Positions 32,533 through 41,123 of a stretch of 64,000 nt of DNA are shown piece after piece. The notes under the pieces are model-generated. The model searched no databases. It was given only the letters and a program-made list of their open reading frames with translations, and was not told where the DNA came from. The position numbers and the translations under genes are program-made. Source of the DNA: Actinocatenispora comari. Lineage in GTDB: Bacteria > Actinomycetota > Actinomycetes > Mycobacteriales > Micromonosporaceae. The stretch covers positions 18,995 to 82,994 of the forward strand of contig NZ_BOPO01000147.1 in the NCBI RefSeq assembly GCF_017312725.1. Reading direction: 5' to 3'. Every line of letters starts with the position of its first letter. The first letter of the stretch is position 1.

Positions 32533-33507
32533 ATGACAGCCGTACCGGAGCAGATGGTCGTGGTCGGCGCCGGGGTCAGTGGGCTGACCACGGCGATCTG
32601 CCTGGCCGAGGCGGGCCATCCGGTCCGCGTGTGGGCGGCGGAGTCGCCGCCCGACACGACCTCCGCGGTCGCCGGGGCGCTGTGGGGCCCGGTGTTCACC
32701 GAGCCGGTCGCCGAGACGCTGGCCTGGACCGGGGACTCGCTGCGGGTCTTCCGCGAGCTGGCGCGCGATCCGGCCACCGGGGTGCGGCTGGCTCCCGCGC
32801 TGACCGTGGGTGCGCTGCCACCCGCCGGCGAACTGCCGCCGCAGGTCGGGCTGATACCGGAGCTGCGCCCGGCGGACCCGGCCGAGCTGCCGGGCGGGTT
32901 CGCCGCCGGCATCCGGGCCACGATGCCGCTGATCGACATGCCGCGCTACCTGGGCTACCTCACGCAACGGCTCGCCGCGGCCGGCGGCCGGATCGAACGG
33001 CGCCGGGTCGACTCGCTGGCCGAGGCCGCGGCGGTGGCCCCGGTGGTACTCGACTGCGCCGGTCTCGGTGCCCGCGAGCTGGCCGCCGACCGGCAGTTGC
33101 GGCCGGTGTTCGGCCAGCACGTGGTGCTGACCAACCCGGGCCTGGACGAGCTGTTCCTGGAGCTCGCCACCGGCACCGAGTGGACCAGTTTCTTCCCGCA
33201 TCCGCACCGGATCGTGTGCGGCGGCGTCAGCATCCCGGACCGCTGGGACACCACGCCGGACCCCGAGCTCGGCGCGCGGATCCTGCGCCGGTGCCGGGCG
33301 ATCGAGCCGCGGCTGCACGACGCCGAGGTGATCGAGACGGTCACCGGCCTTCGCCCCGACCGGCCCGCGGTACGGGTCGAGGCGGAGTCGCTCGGCGCGG
33401 CACGCTGCGTGCACAACTACGGCCACGGTGGCAACGGGGTGGCGCTGTCGTGGGGCTGCGCCCGCGCCGCCGCCCGGCTCGCCACCGCTGCCCGCCCCGG
33501 TACCTGA
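32533..33507 (+). CDS. D-amino-acid oxidase family FAD enzyme
   Basis: A 324-aa DAAO. The Rossmann FAD motif VVGAGVSGLTTAICLAEAGH opens the protein. SAVAGALWGP is the DAAO substrate-loop region. VLDCAGLGARELAAD sits mid-protein, and the C-terminal FAD-binding segment HNYGHGGNGVALSWG ends it. It oxidises neutral or basic D-amino acids to 2-oxo acids with H2O2. No peroxisomal-type or signal tag is present, so it is cytosolic. The ATG at 32533 has only a weak GGG site. It is monocistronic and ends in a strong hairpin. Confidence 0.88.
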   Translation: MTAVPEQMVVVGAGVSGLTTAICLAEAGHPVRVWAAESPPDTTSAVAGALWGPVFTEPVAETLAWTGDSLRVFRELARDPATGVRLAPALTVGALPPAGELPPQVGLIPELRPADPAELPGGFAAGIRATMPLIDMPRYLGYLTQRLAAAGGRIERRRVDSLAEAAAVAPVVLDCAGLGARELAADRQLRPVFGQHVVLTNPGLDELFLELATGTEWTSFFPHPHRIVCGGVSIPDRWDTTPDPELGARILRRCRAIEPRLHDAEVIETVTGLRPDRPAVRVEAESLGAARCVHNYGHGGNGVALSWGCARAAARLATAARPGT

Positions 33508-33522
33508 CGCCACCCGCCCGCG

Positions 33523-33552
33523 GGCGGCACCTTCCGCGCGGAAGCTGCCGCC
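33523..33552 (+). terminator. Terminator hairpin after the D-amino-acid oxidase gene
   Basis: GGCGGCA...TTCCGCGCGGAA...TGCCGCC folds into a stacked stem interrupted by a small internal loop, 16 bases past the stop codon. Confidence 0.7.
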
Positions 33553-33797
33553 GCACCCCCCAACCGCCCGCACCCGCGAACCGCCGCCCCCGCGAACGCC
33601 TCGGGACCGCGAAGCGCCGCCGGGCCCGCGCGCAGGCGGCGCTCGCCGGGGAGCCGACATCATCCGCCGGCGCGCTGGCTCCCGGCGGATGGGAGGCGGC
33701 GCCACCCGCCGGGGAGCCGCCGGGCGCTCGCCGTGCCGGCGCCGGTGCAACAGTACGGCGGGCTGTCGCGTCCTGGTGACGGGAGGGAGGTGGCCGA

Positions 33798-34397
33798 ATG
33801 AGCGCAGATCGCGCCGCGCCGGGCGACCGCGGTGAACCGGGCGACGGCGTACCGGACCGCGCCGCCCCGGCGGGCCCCGGCGCCGACGAGCCCGACGACG
33901 CGTACGAGGACTTCTACCGGCGCCGCTCGCAGGCGTTGCTGCGGTACGGCTACGTACTGGCGGGCAACCCGCACGACGCGGCCGACCTGGTTCAGGAGGC
34001 GTTCGCCCGGCTGCGGGTGTCCTGGCGCCGGGTGCGGCGCCGCACCGACCCGGAGGCGTACGTGCGGACCACGATGGTACGGCTGCACATCAGCCGATGG
34101 CGGCGGCTGCGCCGGGAGCGCGTGGTGGCCGAGCCGCCCGAGCCGGTCGAGGAGGACGTGGCGCTGCGCCGGGTCGCCGACGACCGCGGCCTGTGGGCCC
34201 AGCTCGCGGTGTTGCCGCCGCGGCAGCGTGCGGTGCTGGTGCTGCGCTACCACGACGACCGGTCGGACGACGAGATCGCGGACATCCTGGGCGTCGCCCG
34301 GGTCACGGTCCGCACCCAGGCGCATCGCGCGCTGGCCAAGCTGCGGGCAGCGTGGGCCCCGGCCGCCGAGCCGCAGAAGGTGGTGGAGGGACGATGA
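33798..34397 (+). CDS. ECF sigma factor, SigE-like family
   Basis: A 199-aa sigma-70 family protein. Region 2 reads YEDFYRRRSQALLRYGYVLAGNPHDAADLVQEAFARLRVSW. Region 4 has LPPRQRAVLVLRYHDDRSDDEIADILGVARVTVRTQAHRAL. The lack of region 3 and the size fit the actinobacterial SigE-like ECF group. A 35-residue disordered N-terminus precedes region 2. Its stop overlaps by four bases the start of a membrane protein, the usual place of an anti-sigma or signal-input partner. A GGGAGGGAGG ribosome site precedes the ATG. Confidence 0.9.
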   Translation: MSADRAAPGDRGEPGDGVPDRAAPAGPGADEPDDAYEDFYRRRSQALLRYGYVLAGNPHDAADLVQEAFARLRVSWRRVRRRTDPEAYVRTTMVRLHISRWRRLRRERVVAEPPEPVEEDVALRRVADDRGLWAQLAVLPPRQRAVLVLRYHDDRSDDEIADILGVARVTVRTQAHRALAKLRAAWAPAAEPQKVVEGR

Positions 34398-35626
34398 GCG
34401 ACCTGCTGGAACGCGACCTGATCCGGACGCTGCGCCGGCATGGCGACGTCACGATCGAGGTACCGGCCGGGATGTGGGAACGGATCGAAGGGCGGGTGCG
34501 CCGCCGCCGGCGAACCCGGCGCGCGGCGCTGTCCGGCGGGCTCGCCCTGGCGGTACTGGCGGTACTGGCGGTGCTGGTGGGTGGCTGGCAGCTCGCGCGG
34601 CCCGCCGCTCGCGATCGCGGGCTGCCACCGGCGACCGTGGTGGCCACTCCGACACCGGCACGGATCGTCGCGCCGATCGCGCCGCCGGCGACACCGACCG
34701 TACGGTCGGTGCAGCGGACCTGGCCGGCGGCGATCGAGCGGATGCCGGCGACGGCGCCGGGCGGCGCGAAGGTGCTGCCGGTCGGCGTGCTTGGTGCCGA
34801 CCAGCTTCTCGTCGCCGAGTCCGGTGGCGGAGAGCGGACCAGCGCGTTGCTGCGCTACGACCTGCGGAACGAGACGTTCTCCGCCGTCGCCGACCTGGCA
34901 CCGGTCGGCCGGCTCAGCGGGTACTTCCCGCAGGGCTTCGCCACCGACGACCGCACGGTGGCCTGGAACGCCGAGGGCACCGACGCCCGCGGCAGGAAGG
35001 TCACCGAGTTCGTCGCGGCCGACCTGGCCGGCGGCCACGAGCGGCTGCTCGCCACCGTGCCGGGCGAGCTCGGGATCACCGAGCTGAACCTGGTGGACCA
35101 TCGCTGGCTGGTCTACACCGGCACCGACGGCGTGCGGCGGATCCCGTTGTCCGGCAACGGAGCGTCGGAGCCCGTTCCGGGTGGCCGCGGTCTGCACCTG
35201 ACCTCCTGGCCGTGGGCGAGCAACCTGACCGACCCCGGCGGATCGCGGCACGCGGTGGTGTCGACGAACCTGGTGACCGGCGCGCGGCGTACCTTCTCCG
35301 CGGCCGGCATGTGGACTCGCGACTGCGTGCCGGACTGGTGCATCGGAAACCTCCGTGACCGCGCGACGCTGCTCGGGCCCGAACCGGTGGGGCGCACGGT
35401 CTCGGCACCGAGGTATCTGGTCGCCAGCGGCCGGTTCGGCGGCGGCCGGTTCGTCGACGCGATGTACGGCGACCGGAACGTGTTGTGGGACATCAAGACC
35501 GGGCGGCTGGCCGGCTACGACGCCCGGTCGACGGTGCTGCTGAATCACGAGACCTGCCTGGTCGCCTGGCCCGACCCGGCGAACCGGGACAGCCTGCTGG
35601 TCTTCGACGGCGCGGCGGTCCGCTGA
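34394..35626 (+). CDS. Membrane-anchored beta-propeller-like protein coupled to the sigma factor
   Basis: A 410-aa protein with an N-terminal cytosolic segment of ~35 residues, one membrane helix (ALSGGLALAVLAVLAVLVGGWQLA) and a ~340-residue outside domain. That domain has repeating beta segments (DRTVAWNAEGTD, DHRWLVYTGTDG, SRHAVVSTNLVTG) reminiscent of a six- or seven-bladed propeller. The cytosolic part lacks the H-x3-C-x2-C zinc anti-sigma motif. By position and topology it is a likely regulator of the upstream sigma factor or the sensor it serves (inference). It starts with ATGA overlap, so the two proteins are made together. Confidence 0.75.
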   Translation: MSDLLERDLIRTLRRHGDVTIEVPAGMWERIEGRVRRRRRTRRAALSGGLALAVLAVLAVLVGGWQLARPAARDRGLPPATVVATPTPARIVAPIAPPATPTVRSVQRTWPAAIERMPATAPGGAKVLPVGVLGADQLLVAESGGGERTSALLRYDLRNETFSAVADLAPVGRLSGYFPQGFATDDRTVAWNAEGTDARGRKVTEFVAADLAGGHERLLATVPGELGITELNLVDHRWLVYTGTDGVRRIPLSGNGASEPVPGGRGLHLTSWPWASNLTDPGGSRHAVVSTNLVTGARRTFSAAGMWTRDCVPDWCIGNLRDRATLLGPEPVGRTVSAPRYLVASGRFGGGRFVDAMYGDRNVLWDIKTGRLAGYDARSTVLLNHETCLVAWPDPANRDSLLVFDGAAVR

Positions 35627-35933
35627 CCCCGCCCGGATCCGGCCACCGCCCGCGCCGGCGGCGGCCGCCGCATCCGCGCCGGCGGCGGCCGCCGCACCCG
35701 CCCGGCGTCGGAACCGGGGCCGCCCGGGCCGTCCGGCGCCGGAACTGGCCGCCCGAGCCGCCCGGCAGCGGCCGCCGGTCCGCCACGGCGCCGGCAGCGG
35801 TCGCTGTCCCGCGCCCGCTGCCGGTCGTACCGGTGCCGGGTGCGGGACCGCGCGCACCGGTGTGGCGGCGCACGGGCTACCGTCGGTACGGTGACTGCTC
35901 GGTCACCGTGGTCGGGCACGACGGAGGCGGACG
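35627..35933. other. 307-bp intergenic region with a GC tandem repeat
   Basis: After the membrane-protein gene come two 24-bp tandem copies beginning CGCGCCGGCGGCGGCCGCCG at 35651-35674 and 35675-35698, then CCGCCCGG-type repeats to about 35800. The last ~100 bp lead to the methyltransferase with a GGAGG site. No gene is supported. Confidence 0.6.
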
Positions 35934-36734
35934 ATGAGCGGACAGGGCTCCGACTGGACGCCGGACGGGGTGGACGACTCCCGCCCGAACGCGGCCCGGA
36001 TGTACGACTACTTTCTCGGCGGCGCGCACAACTTCGAACCGGACCGGCAGCTGGCGGACACGCTGCTGAGCATCGCGCCGGAGATCCGCGACATCGCCCG
36101 GGCCAACCGGGCGTTCCTGCAGCGCGCGGTGCGGTGGCTGGCGGCGGCCGGCATCGACCAGTTCCTCGACCTCGGCTCCGGCATCCCGACCGCCGGCAAC
36201 GTGCACGAGATCGCGCAGCGGCTGGACCCGAACAGCCGGGTGGTGTACGTGGACACCGAGCCGGTCGCGGTCGCGCACAGCGAGCTGCTGCTGGCCGACG
36301 CGCCGCGGGTCGCGGTGCTGCAGGCGGACCTGCTCGACCCGGCGGCGGTGCTCGGCTCGCCGGAGGTGACCGGGCTGCTCGACCTCGACCGGCCCATCGC
36401 CCTGCTGCTCGTGTCGGTGCTGCACTTCTTCGCCGACGAGCAGCGGCCCGGTGCGCTCGTCGCCGACTACCTGTCCCGTACCGTGCCGGGCTCGTACCTG
36501 GCGATCTCGCACGTGACGCCGAACGAGCACAGCGAGCAGGTCCGGTCGCTCTACCAGCACACCAGTGATCGGCTGTACCCGCGGTCGAAGGCGGAGATCG
36601 CCGCGCTGCTGGACGGGTTCCCGCTGGTACCGCCGGGCCTGGTGCGGCTGGGCGACTGGCATCCCGACACGATCGCCGACGGGACCGAGGCCGACCGGTC
36701 CGCCTCGTACGCCGCGATCGCCGCGCGCCGCTGA
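35934..36734 (+). CDS. SAM-dependent methyltransferase, DUF574 type
   Basis: A 266-aa protein of the Methyltransf_19/DUF574 family, abundant in streptomycetes and relatives. The signature N-terminus is DDSRPNAARMYDYFLGGAHNFEPDR. A Rossmann core follows with FLDLGSGIPTAGNVHEIAQ, then VVYVDTEPVAVAHSELLL and LLLVSVLHFF. The C-terminus with ...YPRSKAEIAALLDGFPLVPPGLV is typical. The substrate is unknown for the family. The start is ATG 35934 with GGAGG at ten bases. It is isolated. Confidence 0.9.
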   Translation: MSGQGSDWTPDGVDDSRPNAARMYDYFLGGAHNFEPDRQLADTLLSIAPEIRDIARANRAFLQRAVRWLAAAGIDQFLDLGSGIPTAGNVHEIAQRLDPNSRVVYVDTEPVAVAHSELLLADAPRVAVLQADLLDPAAVLGSPEVTGLLDLDRPIALLLVSVLHFFADEQRPGALVADYLSRTVPGSYLAISHVTPNEHSEQVRSLYQHTSDRLYPRSKAEIAALLDGFPLVPPGLVRLGDWHPDTIADGTEADRSASYAAIAARR

Positions 36735-36840
36735 CCGGCGGCGGCCCGCCCCGGCCCCGCGGACCACGGCGGCCTGGCCTCAACGCCGTGGACGCCGCGA
36801 ATCCGGCGGTCCGGCCGGTCGTCGTTCGCCGGGGCCGGCT

Positions 36841-36876
36841 CGGCGGCGCCGGGCTGCGCGGGCCGGGCGCCGCCGG
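36841..36876 (-). terminator. Terminator hairpin after the GH64 gene
   Basis: CGGCGGCGCC pairs with GGCGCCGCCG around a GC-rich loop, immediately downstream of the leftward glucanase stop and between convergent genes. Confidence 0.55.
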
Positions 36877-36882
36877 GCGGGG

Positions 36883-38076
36883 TCAGCCGAAGGCGGTGAG
36901 GGTCAGGTGCAGGGCGGTCGGCGCGCCGTCCTCGATGTACGAGGCGAAGCCGGCGACGTCGTCGAACGGGAACCCGTACGCCTTGCCGTCGGTCATGTGC
37001 GCGTGCATGACCCGCGCGTAGTGGTTGGTCGGGTCGGTGGCGTAGAAGCCGGCCGGGTCGTCGGTCGGCTGGCTGGCGGAGGCCAGCAGGGTGGAGCGGT
37101 TGAAGCCGGCGCCGAGCGCCGCGGCCACCGGGCCGGTCAGCCCGTCGTTGGGTGCGGCCAGCGCGCCGGCGCAGAAGAACACGTCGGAGGTGCTCGGCTT
37201 GGAGATGGGTGCGACGCCGCCGTCGAAGGTGAACACGCCGCCGGAGACCCGGCCGGTGCGGTCGGCGCTGCCGGTGTGCACGGTGAGCGTCTCGCCGGTG
37301 TACTTCGACCAGACGTCGTTGATGTAGCCGTCGAAGTAGTCGCCGGCGAACCGGCCGACCTCGATGCCGTGTCCGGGCGCGATCACGCGCAGGTCGTCGA
37401 GCACCAGCGAGCCGAACCCGGCCTGACCGGACAGGTCGGCGAAGATCGCGCCGCGGCCACCAGCCGCCAGCGTCCCGGTGGTCTGGTCGGACGCGCCGAC
37501 CAGGTGCACCGACGACGGCACGCTGAACATGTCGACCTGGGTGTTGTTGCAGTGCATCCCGGAACCGTCGTAGGTGAACTCGAAGAAGTCGTGCAGCACC
37601 GGGTAGTTCGGATCCGACTCGACCCAGCCGGCCGGGTACGCCAGCGCGGGGTTGCCGTTGCCGTCCGGCACCGCCTTGAACTTCAGCGGCTCGCCCAGCG
37701 CGAAGTAGATCCGGCCGGACATGTGCGGCAGCGCGATCGTCGTGTCACCGCTGCCGGACAGCGGGATCGAGTAGTCGGTGTAGCCGTCGGATCCGTTGTC
37801 GGACAACGACACCGGGATCAGGTTGCCGTTCGCGTCGGCGTGTGCCTGGGCGCCGGTGGCCAGGTCGGTGCCCACCACGTACAGCTTGATCGCGTCGTTG
37901 CCGGCCTTGCCGGACTCGTTGGTGACGGTGACCGGCAGGGTGCCGTCCGCGAACCGTCGCCGGGTACCGGCGGCGGCCACCGACGGCGCGCCGAACGCGG
38001 CGACCAGCGGTGCGCCGACCGCGCCGAGCGCGAGGCCGCGCAGCAGCGACCGGCGGGGTACGGGGGTGTCGGACAT
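36883..38076 (-). CDS. Tat-exported glycoside hydrolase family 64 beta-1,3-glucanase
   Basis: A 397-aa protein. The twin-arginine signal PRRSLLRGLALGAVGAP is followed by an AAGTRRRF mature start. The body matches GH64 laminaripentaose-producing beta-1,3-glucanases: LPVTVTNESG, AIKLYVVGTDLATG, a thaumatin-like domain, FFEFTYDGSGMHCNNTQVDMFSVP and YWSKY-like strands. GH64 enzymes attack fungal or plant beta-1,3-glucan. The ATG at 38076 has an AAAGGAG site. The gene lies 38 bp downstream of a LacI regulator in the same direction and is presumably cotranscribed with it, so glucan-derived sugars may control it. Confidence 0.88.
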   Translation of the reverse strand: MSDTPVPRRSLLRGLALGAVGAPLVAAFGAPSVAAAGTRRRFADGTLPVTVTNESGKAGNDAIKLYVVGTDLATGAQAHADANGNLIPVSLSDNGSDGYTDYSIPLSGSGDTTIALPHMSGRIYFALGEPLKFKAVPDGNGNPALAYPAGWVESDPNYPVLHDFFEFTYDGSGMHCNNTQVDMFSVPSSVHLVGASDQTTGTLAAGGRGAIFADLSGQAGFGSLVLDDLRVIAPGHGIEVGRFAGDYFDGYINDVWSKYTGETLTVHTGSADRTGRVSGGVFTFDGGVAPISKPSTSDVFFCAGALAAPNDGLTGPVAAALGAGFNRSTLLASASQPTDDPAGFYATDPTNHYARVMHAHMTDGKAYGFPFDDVAGFASYIEDGAPTALHLTLTAFG

Positions 38077-38114
38077 GGCCCGCTCCTTTCGCTTGATTGT
38101 CCACAAGGGACCTG

Positions 38115-39152
38115 TCAGATTGCCGTGCTGCCACTGGATTCGCGGACCACCAGCCGGGTCGGCAGCAGTACCGAGCGGGGCTCGTCGGTGGTCGGCGCGG
38201 CGGCGAGCTCGGCCAGTACCGCGGCCGCGGTGGTGCCGAAGCGCCGGTAGTCCTGGGCGATCGTGGTCAGGCCGGGCCGGACCATCGCGGCGGCGTCGAT
38301 GTCGTCGAAGCCGACCACCGCGACGTCGCCCGGCACCGTACGGCCGGTGTCGGTCGCGGCCTGCATCGCCGCGACCGCCATCGCGTCACCGGCCACGAAC
38401 ACCGCGGTCGGTGGGCTGGGCAGGTCGAGCAGCCGGCGCATCCCGGCCGCGCCTGACGCGGCGAAGAAGTCGCCGGCCACCTCGTACTCGGGCCGACGGC
38501 GCAGCCGCCGCCGGGCCAGCTCGGCCCGGTAGCCGGCCAGCCGTTCCGCCGCCGGCCACAGGTCCAGCGGGCCGGTGATGGTGGCGATGCGGCGGTGCCC
38601 CAACGCATGCAGGTGCGCCACCGCGTCGGCCGCGGCGGTCCGGTTGTCCGACCCGACGCTCGCGGTACGCGGACCGTCCAGCGCCAGGTCGAGCCCGACG
38701 CACGGGATCGGCGTCGCCAGCAGGGCGCGTACCTGCGGGGTGTGCTGGTCGACCCCCATCATCACGATGCCGTCCAGCGTGTACTGCCGGGCCAGCCGGA
38801 CGTAGCCGGCCTCGTCGTCGGGTGGCACGATCGGCAGCAGGATGAGCCCCTGGCCACGGTCGCTGAGCGCCGCCTTGAGCCCGATCAGCACCTCCTGCAG
38901 GAACGGGTGCTGCCGCCCGCCGCTGCGGTAGTCGGTGTCCCACAGCAGGCCGATCAGCTCGGACCGGCGGCTGGCCAGGGTGCGCGCCGACGCGTTCGGG
39001 CGGTAGCCGAGTTCGGCGGCGAGTGCGACGATGCGGGCCCGGGTCGCGGCGCTGACCTCGGGACGGCCGTTGAGCGCGCGCGACACGGTCGCGGCCGAGA
39101 CGCCGCTGCGGCGGGCCAACTCGTCGATGTCCACAGTACGCACTCCCGACAT
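38115..39152 (-). CDS. LacI-family transcriptional regulator
   Basis: A 345-aa LacI protein. The helix-turn-helix VDIDELARRSGVSAATVSRALNG opens it, followed by hinge RPNASARTLASRRS. The sugar-binding domain ends GDVAVVGFDDIDAAAMVRPGLTTIAQDYRRFG. It should bind a small sugar effector. The printed start is ATG 39152. GTG 39134 has a better-placed GGGAG and would begin VDIDELARR, so the true start may be there. An AAGCGCTT palindrome lies just upstream, suggesting autoregulation and control of the GH64 gene that follows. Confidence 0.87.
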   Translation of the reverse strand: MSGVRTVDIDELARRSGVSAATVSRALNGRPEVSAATRARIVALAAELGYRPNASARTLASRRSELIGLLWDTDYRSGGRQHPFLQEVLIGLKAALSDRGQGLILLPIVPPDDEAGYVRLARQYTLDGIVMMGVDQHTPQVRALLATPIPCVGLDLALDGPRTASVGSDNRTAAADAVAHLHALGHRRIATITGPLDLWPAAERLAGYRAELARRRLRRRPEYEVAGDFFAASGAAGMRRLLDLPSPPTAVFVAGDAMAVAAMQAATDTGRTVPGDVAVVGFDDIDAAAMVRPGLTTIAQDYRRFGTTAAAVLAELAAAPTTDEPRSVLLPTRLVVRESSGSTAI

Positions 39153-39159
39153 AACCGAC

Positions 39160-39171
39160 GTAAGCGCTTCC
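39160..39171. promoter_or_regulatory. LacI-type operator palindrome
   Basis: GTAAGCGCTTCC contains the perfect core AAGCGCTT (39162-39169), with the central CG typical of LacI-family sites. It sits ten bases ahead of the LacI gene start. Confidence 0.6.
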
Positions 39172-39361
39172 GGCCCAGTAAAGAACCCTTACCGAACCGT
39201 GTCAACCCCTACCCGGCCCCGATCGTGCGCCGTGCACCGGGCCCATCCGTCGCGGTGACTCCGCCGGGCGCCGGCAACCGACGCCAGGCATGGCTGCACG
39301 ACGCGCGGGTCGCGGTGACGCGTCGGCCGCTCGACGCCGGTTCGTCGTTCGCGCCGACCGG

Positions 39362-39712
39362 CTACTCGGGCCGCAGGTACCGGCGGAGCACGTCGGCCTC
39401 GGCGCGCAGCCGGTCGGCCGCGTCCTGCCGCCCGCTCCGGGCGTACCCGGTCGCGGCGTCGACCCGCTCCGCCACCTCGGCGGCGACGATGGCGTGCAGG
39501 TCGTCGGGCGTCAGCTCCCGGCGCGCCGCCTCGGCCGACCCGACGCCGACGGCCGCGCCCGCCACGTGCTCGCTGCTGGACATCCGCGCGTCCGGCGCCG
39601 GTACCGCCTCGGCGTTGTCGATCGCGGCCAGGGCCGACCGCAGCGCCGAGACGGCGACCCGGTCCCGGGCCTTGAGTGCGGTGGTCAGGTCGCGGCGCAT
39701 GGTGGTTCGCAT
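39362..39712 (-). CDS. GatB/YqeY domain protein
   Basis: A 116-aa protein. The N-terminus TTMRRDLTTALKARDRVAVSALRSALAAIDNAEAV matches the YqeY family. The rest is helical and ends LRAEADVLRRYLRPE. YqeY resembles the tail of the GatB amidotransferase subunit that contacts tRNA; its cellular role is unsettled. Compared with the ~150-aa YqeY norm it is short in the C-terminal part. It is monocistronic, between the LacI and MFS genes. Confidence 0.78.
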   Translation of the reverse strand: MRTTMRRDLTTALKARDRVAVSALRSALAAIDNAEAVPAPDARMSSSEHVAGAAVGVGSAEAARRELTPDDLHAIVAAEVAERVDAATGYARSGRQDAADRLRAEADVLRRYLRPE

Positions 39713-39833
39713 GAGCCGGGACGCTAACCGCGGTCCCCGCCTCCGGGCAACGACATTCCGGCGGTACCGCGGGCGCCGGCCGCGCGCCCCGTTCGGTCGG
39801 TGGGGCTCGGCCGGGCGTTCGGGCTGAGGGCGC

Positions 39834-41051
39834 TCAGGCCCCGACCCGGCACGGGTCGCGGTCCGGTGTCGCCGCGCCGGAAGCGGCGGCGAGCGGTCGG
39901 CGGGTCCGGCGGGACAGCAGGTGGCCGGCCAGGGCCGCCGCGATGCCGGCGAGGCCCGCCACCGCGAAGCCGGCCGCCGGTACCGAGGCGTCGACCGCCC
40001 ACCCGACGACCGGGGCGCCGAGCGCGACGCCGGCGCTCATCGCGGACGCCTGCAACCCGGTCGCCTCGCCGCGGACCCCGGCCGGGGCCAGCCGGCTCAC
40101 CGCGTCCGACACGGTGGACAGTGTCGGCGCGGTGAGCAGGCCGGTACCGACGACCGCGAGGCACAGCCAGGGCCAACCGTGGGCGAGCCCGGCCAGTACG
40201 GTCGCGACGCCGAGCAGGCCGAGCAGCAACCGGCCGGGCAGCGGCCGGCTCAGCGCGCCGTAGCAGAGTCCGCCGGTGACCGAGGCGAGGCCGCAGACGG
40301 CGACCACCAGCGACGCCCAGGAGACCTGACCGGCCTGCTGCAGGGTGGCGACGATGGCGAGGTCGATGCCGCCGAGCAGCAGGGCGGTACCGAACGCCAG
40401 TACCAGGACGGCGACCATCCCGCGCCCGAGCCACTCCCGCCGGCGCGGTGGGGCAGTGCCGGCGGGTGCCTCGTCGGGGGCGCGCAACGGCGGGTCGAGC
40501 GCGGCGATCGCGACGCCGCCGACCACGATGGCGCCGCCGACTCCCCACGCCATCGTGGCGGGCGACAGCGTCGCCGCGGCGAGGATCACCGCCGCCGGCC
40601 CCACCAGGTACGACAGCTCGCCCTGCACCGACTCCAGCGCGAACGCCGGCCGGCGCTGCGGGCCGGCGGTCAGCGCGGCGATCGCCTGCCTGGTCACCGC
40701 CTGCGCCGGCACCATCAGCAGGCCGGCGACGAACGCGGCGCCCAGCAGCACCGGGTACCGCAGGACCGGTACGGCAAGCCAGAACCCGGCCTGCAGGACC
40801 ACGGTGGCCAGCAGCGCGGTACGCAGGCCGCGCCGGTCGATCAGCCGGCCGAGCAGCGGACCACCCAGCGCCAGGCCGGCGGTGAGCGCCGCGGGGACGG
40901 CGCCGGCGGCCGCATAGCCGAGGTGCAGCCCGAGCACCACGTACAGGGTCAGCGCCATCCCGGCCGCCGTGATCGCCATCCGGGCGAGCAGCGAGACGGC
41001 CAGCAGCGGTGCCAGGCCCGGCACCGCGAGCACCTGTCGGTATCCGGTCAC
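39834..41051 (-). CDS. MFS transporter
   Basis: A 405-aa protein with about 12 hydrophobic segments: ARMAITAAGMALTLYVVLGL near the start, then GPLLGRLIDRRGLRTALL with the MFS motif-A charge pattern G-x-L-(I)-D-R-x-G-x-R between helices 2 and 3. A second half repeats the topology. It is probably an exporter of small molecules; the substrate is unknown. The start is GTG 41051. A LysR regulator lies divergent 72 bp away and most likely controls it. Confidence 0.87.
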   Translation of the reverse strand: MTGYRQVLAVPGLAPLLAVSLLARMAITAAGMALTLYVVLGLHLGYAAAGAVPAALTAGLALGGPLLGRLIDRRGLRTALLATVVLQAGFWLAVPVLRYPVLLGAAFVAGLLMVPAQAVTRQAIAALTAGPQRRPAFALESVQGELSYLVGPAAVILAAATLSPATMAWGVGGAIVVGGVAIAALDPPLRAPDEAPAGTAPPRRREWLGRGMVAVLVLAFGTALLLGGIDLAIVATLQQAGQVSWASLVVAVCGLASVTGGLCYGALSRPLPGRLLLGLLGVATVLAGLAHGWPWLCLAVVGTGLLTAPTLSTVSDAVSRLAPAGVRGEATGLQASAMSAGVALGAPVVGWAVDASVPAAGFAVAGLAGIAAALAGHLLSRRTRRPLAAASGAATPDRDPCRVGA

Positions 41052-41081
41052 GTACGCGACGCTAGATCAGCTCGGTGCTCA

Positions 41082-41123
41082 AAGGAACTGGTGATTTGGT
41101 TGGGCGTGGTATAACTGTTCCTT
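41082..41123 (+). promoter_or_regulatory. Promoter/operator between MFS and LysR genes
   Basis: AAGGAAC at 41082-41088 is inverted as GTTCCTT at 41117-41123, immediately before the LysR ATG. A TATAAC -10 box at 41110-41115 leaves about 8 bases to the start codon, so the LysR message may be leaderless. The inverted repeat is a candidate LysR site. Confidence 0.5.

Noticed and set aside
34247..35857. 536-codon minus-strand ORF opposite the sigma-factor membrane protein
   Set aside because: It is a high-GC shadow frame without a family match. The plus-strand protein has a membrane helix, coupled start and coherent repeats.
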